From positions 1-64,000 of the forward strand of contig NZ_QGLE01000013.1 in NCBI RefSeq assembly GCF_003173035.1: a stretch of DNA of 64,000 nt, in the 5' to 3' direction. The DNA comes from Zavarzinia aquatilis. Lineage in GTDB: Bacteria > Pseudomonadota > Alphaproteobacteria > Zavarziniales > Zavarziniaceae. A model generated the notes under the pieces. It searched no databases. It had not been told where the DNA came from and was given only the letters and a program-made list of their open reading frames with translations. Below are positions 53,211-60,052 of the stretch, in pieces (positions within the stretch are counted from its first letter, which is position 1; the number at the start of each line of letters is the position of its first letter). The position numbers were made by a program, and so were the translations under genes.

Positions 53211-54295
53211 GAGTTGCTGCCTCCGTCCCTGGAGACTTCGACCTTCTGGCCGGGCAGCACGAAATCCTGGCCGACCACGATCACGTCGGCCGTCGCCGGC
53301 AGGCCGGTGACATAGACGCCGGCATCGTCGCTGCCGACGATGCCGACGGGCAGGAAGTGGACCTTGGCCTCGGCGTCGACGATCTTGAGGCCGATGGTGC
53401 CGTCACCGTCGAGGCTGAGGATCGCCGGGGACAGGTGATGGGCGGCGACCGGGGTGGTCGGCACCCGCGCCTCGGTGGTCACGCCGGCTTTCAGCGCGCC
53501 GTCGGCATTGGCGACCTCGATCTCGACCCGGAAGGTTCGCGTGTCGGGATCGGCCTTGGTGGCGACGAAGCGGACCTTGCCCGTCACTTCCTGACCGGTG
53601 ATCAGCCGCGCCCTGGCGTCGGCGCCGATGCGGATGCCGGCGATTTCCCGCTCGGCGACCTGGCCGACGATCAGCATGGGATCGGCGTCGACGATGGTGG
53701 CGCAGGCCTGATCGCCGCCGGGGGACAGCACGTCGCCGATCTCGGACGGCATGTCCTCGATGATCCCGTCGAAGGGCGCCTTGATCTCGGTGTCGCTCAA
53801 TTCCTGGGTCATGCGGGTCAGCTTGGCCCGGGCCGCATCGAGAATGGCGCGGGCTTCGGCGAGGCGGTTGGTGGTGCCATAGCCCGCGCCCTTCAGCTGG
53901 GCGGCGGCGTTATATTCCATCTCGCGCTGGCGCAGCTCGGCCTCGGCCTCGGTCAGGGCGGCCTGGCGATCGCGCAGGGACAGACGGCAGAGCACGTCGC
54001 CCGCCTTCACCTCGGCGCCGCGGCGGACCAGGATTTCGCTGACCGCGCCCGCGGTCTCCGCCTTGACGTCGACGCTGCGCACCGCTTCCGTCCGGCCGCG
54101 CACCGTGATCGAGCCGGTATATTCGGCGGCGCTCGTGCTGCGGACACGGACATGGGGCAGGGCGGCCGGCTTGGCGTCCGCGCGGTCGGCGGGCGGGGGC
54201 GGCGGCGCGGCCTCCTCGCCCGAGAGCGCGCCCGAGGCGATCCAGACCGTCATGGCGGCGGCCATGGCCGTGGCGATGACATAGGACTTACGCAT
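53207..54295 (-). CDS. RND efflux periplasmic adaptor
   Basis: A 362-residue membrane-fusion protein. It has an N-terminal signal anchor (VIATAMAAAMTVWIASGAL), a biotinyl-lipoyl half (SVDVKAETAGAVSEILVRRGAEVKAGDVLCRLSLRDRQAALTEAEAEL), a coiled-coil hairpin, a second lipoyl half (DTEIKAPFDGIIEDMPSEIGDVLSPG), and barrel domains (VRFVATKADPDTRTFRVEIEVAN). It links the RND pump to an outer-membrane channel, which is not encoded here. It starts 14 bp after padR. Confidence 0.92.
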   Translation of the reverse strand: MRKSYVIATAMAAAMTVWIASGALSGEEAAPPPPPADRADAKPAALPHVRVRSTSAAEYTGSITVRGRTEAVRSVDVKAETAGAVSEILVRRGAEVKAGDVLCRLSLRDRQAALTEAEAELRQREMEYNAAAQLKGAGYGTTNRLAEARAILDAARAKLTRMTQELSDTEIKAPFDGIIEDMPSEIGDVLSPGGDQACATIVDADPMLIVGQVAEREIAGIRIGADARARLITGQEVTGKVRFVATKADPDTRTFRVEIEVANADGALKAGVTTEARVPTTPVAAHHLSPAILSLDGDGTIGLKIVDAEAKVHFLPVGIVGSDDAGVYVTGLPATADVIVVGQDFVLPGQKVEVSRDGGSNS

Positions 54296-54309
54296 TGACT
54301 TTCCCCCCG

Positions 54310-54858
54310 TCAGCCCTGTCCGCCTGGCGCAGGCGCCACGGCGGCAAGACCGATCATATGACGATGACGTTCCATGAATTCCATGCCCGCCTGCAGCCGG
54401 GCGCGGCCGAGGCCGATGGCGAATTTGAGGTTGGGCATCTGGCTGCCCGGATCCTGGTCGGCGACGTCGAGCCGGCGCAGGGCGTCCCGGGTTTCCGCCA
54501 GATGCTGGTCGATATAGGACTGGGCCGTCGCCTCGGGCAGCAGATGGGCGAAGATCATCGCCATCGAGAATTCCGAGCGCACCCGGTCGGGCTGGATGCC
54601 GGCGACGAGACTGGCGACGAACCGCGCATGACCGGCCGGCGTCAGGGCATAGACCTTCTTGTCCGGCCGGCCGTGCTGTTCCTCTTCGCGCGCGATCACG
54701 AGACCCTCCTCGGCAAGGCGGGTCAGGGCCGGATAGATCGAGCCGAAGGAGGCGTCGAAGACGCCGTTGAAGGTACCGTCCTCGAACAGCTTCTTGATTT
54801 CATAACCGCTGGCCTCGCCGAAGGTCAGCAGGCCGAGACAGACCGTCTTGATGTCCAT
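54310..54858 (-). CDS. PadR-family transcriptional repressor
   Basis: A 182-residue PadR protein. The N-terminal winged helix reads VCLGLLTFGEASGYEIKKLFEDGTFNGVFDASFGSIYPALTRLAEEGLVIAREEEQHGRPDKKVYALTPAGHARF; a C-terminal helical dimerisation region follows. PadR repressors sense small aromatic or toxic compounds. As first gene of padR-adaptor-RND it is likely autoregulating; a dyad with CGATATA arms sits 41-74 bp upstream of its start. Confidence 0.9.
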   Translation of the reverse strand: MDIKTVCLGLLTFGEASGYEIKKLFEDGTFNGVFDASFGSIYPALTRLAEEGLVIAREEEQHGRPDKKVYALTPAGHARFVASLVAGIQPDRVRSEFSMAMIFAHLLPEATAQSYIDQHLAETRDALRRLDVADQDPGSQMPNLKFAIGLGRARLQAGMEFMERHRHMIGLAAVAPAPGGQG

Positions 54859-55256
54859 GCCGCGTCCGGTTGCAGGGGCTGGGTCGATTTCACGAATTTA
54901 TATCGGAACGATATATGCTCGCCCGATATATGCCGGCGATGGCCTGGCAGCGTCAATCGAAGTTGTTGCAATGTGCAGGGAGCTATGCGCAGATTCTCCA
55001 ACTCGCATTCTGTAATTGCATGGCTCTCAAGCCGCCCGGGGATCAGATTTTTTTGCGATGACGCACGGCTTCGTGCGCCCAAGCCCCAAATTTAATTTGA
55101 ATGTGGGGCAAACGCCGCATATCGTTCGAGTGCTTCCTAAAGCGCGGGTCGGCAGGGCTCGGTGGTGCCGGCAACCAATCTGCGCGTCGCGGGTAGCGTC
55201 CGACAAAGCATTTGCGTCGCCGTGGTCGAGCGGCGCGTCTCTCAAGGTCTCATCCA
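54859..55256. other. Divergent control region padR / cold-shock gene
   Basis: A 398-bp gene-free stretch. On the padR side it holds the CGATATA operator cluster (54899-54932). On the cold-shock side it holds two hairpins: CGCACG-GCTT-CGTGCG at 55062-55077 just after a T7 run, and GCCCCA (55083-55088) with TGGGGC (55104-55109) enclosing CAAATTTAATTTG. The second lies 150 bp upstream of the cold-shock start and could be part of a structured, temperature-sensitive leader. Confidence 0.5.
54899..54932. promoter_or_regulatory. Candidate PadR operator
   Basis: Perfect inverted repeat TATATCG (54899-54905) and CGATATA (54909-54915) around GAA. A third copy, CGATATATG, lies at 54924-54932 and repeats 54909-54917 with 15-bp phasing. 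The sites lie in front of padR. AT-rich dyads of this kind are typical PadR binding sites. Confidence 0.6.
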
Positions 55257-55967
55257 GTGCCGAACAACGTCAAAGCGCGTGTCAAGTGGTTCAACAGCAT
55301 GAAGGGCTTCGGTTTCGTTGCCCCGATCGACGGTTCCCCTGACGCCTTTCTTCATGTCTCCGTCCTCAGCTCCGCGGGCTATGGCGATCTCCCGGATGGG
55401 GCAGAACTCACCGTTGACATCGGCGAAGGTCCCCGCGGGCCGCAGGTTCAGCGCCTGATCGATGTCGTCGGCGTCGAGCCCGGCTCGGCTCCCCCGCATC
55501 GCGCGCCCTTCGGCGACCGTGGTGGCTTCGGCGACCGTGACCGTGGTGGCTTTGGCGGTCGGGATCGTGGCGGCTTCGGCGGCGACCGTGGCGGCTTCGG
55601 CGGCGGCGATCGCGGCGGCTTCGGCGGCCGTGAGCGCGGTGGCTTCGGCGGCGGCGACCGTGGCGGCTTCGGCGGCGGCGGTGATCGCGGCGGCTTCGGC
55701 GGTGGCGGCGATCGTGGCGGCTTCAATCAGGCCCCCATCGCGGCTCCGGCTTCGGATGCGGACACCATCAGCGGCACCGTGAAGTGGTTCAAGCCGGAAT
55801 CCGGCTTCGGCTTCATCGTCGCCGATGACGGCGGCAAGGACGTCTTCATTCACAAGAGCGTGCTGCGCCGTTGCGGTCTCGTCGACCTGCAGGCCCAGCA
55901 GCGCGTGAAGATGACGGTGCAGACCGCCCAGAAGGGCCGGGAAGCGACCTGGATCGCCACGATCTGA
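55257..55967 (+). CDS. Two-domain cold-shock protein with RGG-repeat linker
   Basis: A protein of about 236 residues starting with GTG at 55257 (VPNNVKARVKWFN; AAGG 10 bp upstream). Cold-shock domain 1 (residues 4-66) has RNP1 KGFGFV and RNP2 FLHVSVL. Domain 2 (about 172-236) has RNP1 SGFGFI and RNP2 VFIHKSVL. Between them, about residues 84-158, is a low-complexity linker with nine RGGF motifs of the form DRGGFGG. Each domain should bind single-stranded nucleic acid. RGG linkers are known to bind RNA and drive condensate formation, mostly in eukaryotes. It ends at a strong terminator. Confidence 0.9.
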   Translation: MPNNVKARVKWFNSMKGFGFVAPIDGSPDAFLHVSVLSSAGYGDLPDGAELTVDIGEGPRGPQVQRLIDVVGVEPGSAPPHRAPFGDRGGFGDRDRGGFGGRDRGGFGGDRGGFGGGDRGGFGGRERGGFGGGDRGGFGGGGDRGGFGGGGDRGGFNQAPIAAPASDADTISGTVKWFKPESGFGFIVADDGGKDVFIHKSVLRRCGLVDLQAQQRVKMTVQTAQKGREATWIATI

Positions 55968-55995
55968 TTTTCTCCGGCCGCGAGGTCGGAACAGG

Positions 55996-56027
55996 GGGCC
56001 GGCGGTTTCGCACCGCCGGCCCTTTTT
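55996..56027 (+). terminator. Intrinsic terminator of the cold-shock gene
   Basis: Perfect 10-bp GC-rich stem GGGCCGGCGG (55996-56005) and CCGCCGGCCC (56013-56022) followed by TTTTT. It is a textbook Rho-independent terminator 28 bp after the stop. Confidence 0.92.
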
Positions 56028-56110
56028 GTTTGTGCTGCGTGTCGGCCCCAAAAGAAAACGGCGGCGGCATCGCTGCCACCGCCGTTCGGAAAGAGGGAAG
56101 GCGCGGGCGC

Positions 56111-56626
56111 TCAGGCGGCGCGCAGAACCTTTTCCAGCCGCTCGACCGCGGCGGTCTCGTCGATCTTCTCGACCGCGGCGACTTCGCGGGCCAGACGGTC
56201 GAGGGCCGCCTCATAGATCTGGCGTTCGCTATAGGACTGTTCCGGCTGGCCGGCGTTGCGGTGCAGGTCGCGGACCACCTCGGCGATGGAAACCGGGTCG
56301 CCCGAATTGATCTTGGCTTCGTATTCCTGAGCGCGGCGCGACCACATGGTGCGCTTCACCCGGGCGCGGCCCTTCAGCACGGTCAGGGCTTCCTTCATCG
56401 TGTCCGGGCTGGACAGACGGCGCATCCCGACCGACTGCGCCTTGCCGAAGGGCACGCGCAGGGTCATCTTGTCCTTGTCGAAGACGATGACGAAGAGTTC
56501 CAGCGTCATGCCGGAAATGATCTGGCTTTCGAGGTCAACGATCTTGCCGACGCCATGCGCCGGATAGACGATGTGATCGCCCACGGCGTAATCAACCTGC
56601 GTCTTCTTCTTCGTCACGACAGCCAT
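56111..56626 (-). CDS. carD: CarD family transcriptional regulator
   Basis: A 171-residue CarD/CdnL protein. The N-terminal RNA-polymerase interaction domain reads YAVGDHIVYPAHGVGKIVDLESQIISGMTLELFVIVFDKDKMTLRVPFGKAQSVGMRRL. The helical C-terminal DNA-binding part has MWSRRAQEYEAKINSGDPVSIAEVVRDLHRN and SYSERQIYEAALDRLAREVAAVE. It stabilises open complexes at rRNA and growth promoters. A possible -10 (TATAAA on the minus strand, 56864-56859) lies well upstream. In many relatives it follows fdxA. Confidence 0.93.
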   Translation of the reverse strand: MAVVTKKKTQVDYAVGDHIVYPAHGVGKIVDLESQIISGMTLELFVIVFDKDKMTLRVPFGKAQSVGMRRLSSPDTMKEALTVLKGRARVKRTMWSRRAQEYEAKINSGDPVSIAEVVRDLHRNAGQPEQSYSERQIYEAALDRLAREVAAVEKIDETAAVERLEKVLRAA

Positions 56627-57057
56627 GTTCTCGTCCTATCTCTGACGGTTAGACAGTTAGTCTTCGTCCGGCCGGGACCGACGGGTCACCGGGCCGCTGC
56701 AAATCCATTGGTATTCCATGCCAGTCGCGCCGCATCCCGCGGGCAGCCACATCGTCCTGGGCGCAAAAGAAACCGTCCGACCCGCCCCACGGGGTCGCGC
56801 GGTTATCGTTGCATCTGGATGAGCGGCACGCCCAAGGGGGTCAGCCGACCGGACGAGCTTTATAACATGCTGCGAAGCGAAAATGAAGGGACAGTCACAT
56901 TGCCCCTTGACACCGCAGCCCAAAAATTTCAGCCGCAGTGCCTTGAAACCGCCTTAAGTGCTTGATCGCAAAGCTCGAATCAAAGCGGCTTTGATTTTTT
57001 GTCACATGGCCATGCAGCGGCGCCATGGCCCTTGGCCGGCGCCGCCCCGGGGCCTGC
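56627..57057. other. Gene-free region between fdxA and carD
   Basis: A 431-bp stretch with no convincing coding frame. It has a direct repeat around GTTAGACAGTTAG just before carD, a possible minus-strand TATAAA at 56864-56859, an AT-richer block at 56875-56935, and a plus-strand intrinsic terminator at 56978-57000. No plus-strand gene runs into that terminator. Confidence 0.5.
56978..57000 (+). terminator. Intrinsic terminator with no obvious upstream gene
   Basis: AATCAAAG (56978-56985), CGG, CTTTGATT (56989-56996), with a six-base T-run (56995-57000). It is oriented for plus-strand transcripts, yet both neighbours (carD and fdxA) are on the minus strand. Confidence 0.7.
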
Positions 57058-57396
57058 TCAATCCTGCTTGGCGGGATTGGGCGAGAAGAATTTGTCCAGC
57101 TTGTCGGCCACGCCCTTCATGGCGTCGGCCTCGGGCAGGGCGTCGATCTTGCGGGTGATATTGGGCCACTGGCTGGCGTATTCGCGGTTCAACTCGGCCC
57201 ATTTCTCGATGCCGTCCTCGGTATCGGGGAAAATGGCCTCGGCCGGGCATTCGGGCTCGCAGACGCCGCAGTCGATGCATTCGTCCGGATTGATGACGAG
57301 CATGTTCTCGCCTTCATAGAAGCAATCGACCGGGCAGACTTCCACGCAGTCCGTATACTTGCACTTGATGCACTGTTCGCCGACCACATAGGTCAT
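57058..57396 (-). CDS. fdxA: 7Fe ferredoxin
   Basis: A 112-residue FdxA. Cluster ligands are seen as [17 protein letters not shown] ([3Fe-4S] type spacing) and [12 protein letters not shown] ([4Fe-4S]). The extended C-terminal helix [31 protein letters not shown] is typical of the alphaproteobacterial form. It carries electrons in the cytoplasm; the partner is unknown. It follows the TerB-like gene by 6 bp. Confidence 0.95.
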   Translation of the reverse strand: MTYVVGEQCIKCKYTDCVEVCPVDCFYEGENMLVINPDECIDCGVCEPECPAEAIFPDTEDGIEKWAELNREYASQWPNITRKIDALPEADAMKGVADKLDKFFSPNPAKQD

Positions 57397-57402
57397 CTTC
57401 CG

Positions 57403-57876
57403 TCACTCCGTCCTGTCGCCAGACCCGCCATCGAGGCCGAGCCTGCGCCTAACCCTTTTTCGTGCCGCGCCGCTGTCCGCGTCCTCGACATAGATCAATC
57501 CCGCGATGCGACGCATCAAATTCGCTTCGAGGTCGTGCTCCTTGCCGTCGGCATAGACCACTTCCCACAGCCATTCCATCAGCTGCAGCCGCTCCGCCTC
57601 GTTCATCCGGTCCTTGACGGTGCGGGTGTAACGCAGCAATTGCGCCGATTCCGCCTGACGCTTGCCGGCCGCCTCGATCAGGCGGCGGGCGGCCTCGTCG
57701 TCGAGCCCGAAATGACGGACGAGAATGGCCTGCACCCTGTCCTTTTCGGCCTGATCGACACGGTCGTCCATCGACGCCGCTTCAAGAAACAGCACCGCAA
57801 CGGCGAAGGCGAGGTCGGATCCGGGCGCCGCGGGCGCCTCGTCCCCCCGCAGGAAGGAGAGCAGACGATCAAGCAC
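57403..57876 (-). CDS. TerB-like (tellurite resistance TerB family) protein
   Basis: A 157-residue acidic helical protein: DLAFAVAVLFLEAASMDDRVDQAEKDRVQAILVRHFGLDDEAARRLIEAAGKRQ, then MNEAERLQLMEWLWEVVYADGKEHDLEANLMRRIAGLIYVEDAD. These two repeats are the TerB/DjlA-N fold with conserved acidic metal-binding residues. Despite the name, most members have no proven tellurite role. It is likely co-transcribed with fdxA. Confidence 0.87.
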   Translation of the reverse strand: MLDRLLSFLRGDEAPAAPGSDLAFAVAVLFLEAASMDDRVDQAEKDRVQAILVRHFGLDDEAARRLIEAAGKRQAESAQLLRYTRTVKDRMNEAERLQLMEWLWEVVYADGKEHDLEANLMRRIAGLIYVEDADSGAARKRVRRRLGLDGGSGDRTE

Positions 57877-57943
57877 GGCGATTGCCTAACACGCGGCAGG
57901 ACCGACAACAACCCTATGCGGATTGCGGATTTGCCGCAGGGGG

Positions 57944-58414
57944 TCAGCCGGGGCGGATCACCATCAGCGCGAAGATCCCGATGACGGCGCCAAAGCCCGG
58001 CCAGCCGAGCAGGAACCACCAGCGGAACAGCCGATGCCAGGCCGGGGACAGCGGGGCGCCAGCCTGCGCCGATGCCGCCGCCAGATCGCGCAGCCGGCGC
58101 TGGATGACGACGACCGGCAGCCAGGCGGCCCCGGCGACGGCATAGAGCGCGAGACTGGCGAGAAGCCAGGTCTCGCCGAGGCTGTAACCCGCGAGGTGAA
58201 CGAGGGCGAGGCCGCTGATCGGCTGGACGATGACGGCGGGCGTGGTGAACCACCAGTCCGCCCGGACGACCTGGTCCGCCACCCGGGCGACGACCTCGGG
58301 ACGGCCGTCCCGCGTGGCCATCAGCATCTGGAACGCCGTGCCGATCCCGGTGCCGAACAGAATGGTGGACGACAGGATGTGGAGCAGTTTGACCAGCGTA
58401 TAGGCGTCGGTCAT
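57944..58414 (-). CDS. DUF2269 family membrane protein
   Basis: A 156-residue protein with four membrane helices. DUF2269 signs are LVKLLHILSSTILFGTGIGTAFQMLMATRDG, WWFTTPAVIVQPISGLALVHLAG, and a final GWPGFGAVIGIFALMVIRPG. It has no known function. ATGA overlap with the SDR-DoxX gene upstream; the two families are often adjacent. A longer frame in this register is shadow. Confidence 0.87.
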   Translation of the reverse strand: MTDAYTLVKLLHILSSTILFGTGIGTAFQMLMATRDGRPEVVARVADQVVRADWWFTTPAVIVQPISGLALVHLAGYSLGETWLLASLALYAVAGAAWLPVVVIQRRLRDLAAASAQAGAPLSPAWHRLFRWWFLLGWPGFGAVIGIFALMVIRPG

Positions 58415-59697
58415 CGCGTGGGCTCCAGCCGGGCAAGGGTGAGGGCGGCGGCCACCACCGCGACATTCTTCAGGAGGGGGCCGAAGGGATCGAGCCAGAG
58501 AGCGGGCAAGGCAACGCCGAGCGCGGCGGTATAGCCCGCGACGACGCCGAGCTGCAGCAGGGCGAGCAGACCGGGCCGCCAGCGGCACAGCACGCCGACG
58601 CCGATCAGCAGGTCGAGCAGGGAAAAGCCATATCCGGCAGCGAGACCGGCCCCCTCGCCAAGGCCGAGGGCATGGGCGAAGGTCACGACTGTCGTCGGCG
58701 ACTGCAACAATCCGACCAGGCCGGAGCCGAGCCAGACCAGCGCGAGGGCGAGGCGCAGCAAGGGGCGCAGGAAGTAGCTGCGGGCCTGCCATCGCGCCTC
58801 GGGCGGCACCGGTGTTTCCGCCAGCGAGGCCCGAAACCCGCGCGGCATCCGGCCGATGGCGGCGGCATAGGGCGCGGCATCGCCATCGTTGCCGGCCAGC
58901 AGCTGGTCGAGGGCGGTCGAACTGAGCGGCCCGCCGAACAGATCGCCCATCCGGCAGGCAAGGCGAACCAGCGGCAGGGGCAAGGGCAGCACGGGCGCGG
59001 GCGGCGCCCCCAGCCAGCAGCGCAGGGCGGCGAGGATATCGCGCAAGCTGACCCGTTCCGGCCCCATCGGCTCCAGCACCTGGCGGCTGACCGCCGCCGG
59101 GCCAAGCAGGCGCACGATATCCTCGGCCAGGTCTTCGGCGTGGATCGGGTTGAAGGCGGCTTCCCCGTCGCCTGGCACGGGCGTGAGCCCCGGCAGAAGC
59201 GCCATCGCCCGCATCAAGGCCGTGCCGCCATAACCGCCGGCACCATGGACGAGGGAGGGTTTGAGGATCACCCAGTCGAGCGGGGACGCCGCGAGCGCAT
59301 CGTCCCCGGCGCATTTGCTGCGGGCATAGGCGGTGGCCGTGCCGGGCCGGGCGCTGATCGCCGAAACATGGATGACGCGGCGGACGCCCGCCGCCGCGCA
59401 GGCGGCGAAAAGCGCGGCCGGGCCACGGTGGTGGATGGCGTCGATATCCTGTCCCGGGCGCTGCTGCAGGATGCCGGCGCAATTGACCACGGCCTCGATC
59501 CCGGCGAGGCGGGGCTGCCAGTCCTCGGCCTTGGTATCGCGGGACAGGTCGGCCCGAAGCGCGGTCAGGCGCGGGTCTAGGGCGGGGCCCTGCGGCGGAT
59601 GGCGCAGGGCCAGGGTGACATGATGGCCATGGCGCAGCAGGCAGGCCACCACATGGCCGCCGATGAAACCATTGCCGCCCAGCACCATCACCCGCAT
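58411..59697 (-). CDS. NAD(P)-binding epimerase-like SDR fused to DoxX-like membrane domain
   Basis: A 428-residue protein. An N-terminal extended-SDR domain (about 1-290) has MVLGGNGFIGGHVVACLLRHGH, CAGILQ, VIHVSAISA and a YxxxK-like AYARSKCAGD, resembling complex I NDUFA9-type assembly SDRs. A C-terminal part of about 120 residues with four helices (ALVWLGSGLVGLLQSP, LLDLLIGVGVLCRWRPGLLALLQLGVVAGYTAALG) is DoxX-like. The start MRVMVLGGNGFIGG at 59697 is chosen over an earlier ATG. It is co-translated with DUF2269. Confidence 0.88.
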   Translation of the reverse strand: MRVMVLGGNGFIGGHVVACLLRHGHHVTLALRHPPQGPALDPRLTALRADLSRDTKAEDWQPRLAGIEAVVNCAGILQQRPGQDIDAIHHRGPAALFAACAAAGVRRVIHVSAISARPGTATAYARSKCAGDDALAASPLDWVILKPSLVHGAGGYGGTALMRAMALLPGLTPVPGDGEAAFNPIHAEDLAEDIVRLLGPAAVSRQVLEPMGPERVSLRDILAALRCWLGAPPAPVLPLPLPLVRLACRMGDLFGGPLSSTALDQLLAGNDGDAAPYAAAIGRMPRGFRASLAETPVPPEARWQARSYFLRPLLRLALALVWLGSGLVGLLQSPTTVVTFAHALGLGEGAGLAAGYGFSLLDLLIGVGVLCRWRPGLLALLQLGVVAGYTAALGVALPALWLDPFGPLLKNVAVVAAALTLARLEPTR

Positions 59698-59770
59698 GAG
59701 ACGATTCCTCCCGCCTGTCGCCGATGGTGGCCCTGGGCCGGGCGCGCGGACAGGGGACGGATTGCCGCCC

Positions 59771-60052
59771 TCAACCCTCGGGCGTGATGTCTTCGTATAG
59801 GGCCTGGGCCTCCGGCGCCGGACCCCGGCGCGTGCCAAGGCCAAGGACGCGGATGACGCGGGGCTTTTGTCCGAAGCTGAAGGTCAGCACGTCGCCGATC
59901 CTTATGTTCTGATGCGCCTTCAGGGCGGGTTGGCCGTTCAGCCTCACCCGGCCCTTTTCGGCGTATTCGGCGGCGAGGCCGCGCGTCTTGGCGAAACGCG
60001 CGTGCCACAACCATTTGTCCAGGCGAAGGCTCTGCCCGGCCGCTTCGGTCAT
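59771..60052 (-). CDS. S4-domain RNA-binding protein, HslR-like
   Basis: A 93-residue protein with an S4 fold: QSLRLDKWLWHARFAKTRGLAAEYAEKGRVRLNGQPALKAHQNIRIGDVLTFSFGQKPRVIRVL. HslR-type proteins rescue stalled 50S subunits carrying nascent chains. The start codon shares one base with the helicase stop (TAATG), so the two are co-translated; this pairing is common in alphaproteobacteria. Confidence 0.9.
   Translation of the reverse strand: MTEAAGQSLRLDKWLWHARFAKTRGLAAEYAEKGRVRLNGQPALKAHQNIRIGDVLTFSFGQKPRVIRVLGLGTRRGPAPEAQALYEDITPEG

Noticed and set aside
49938-53315. Long plus-strand frame (1125 codons) opposite the RND permease
   Set aside because: Antisense shadow of the pump gene with low-complexity composition.
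55517-55733. Repeat array or CRISPR-like element in the cold-shock gene
   Set aside because: The repeats are in-frame codons for DRGGFGG; there are no spacers.
56657-56923. Small minus-strand gene (88 codons) between fdxA and carD
   Set aside because: No ribosome-binding site, no family resemblance, proline/arginine-rich composition like random high-GC sequence.
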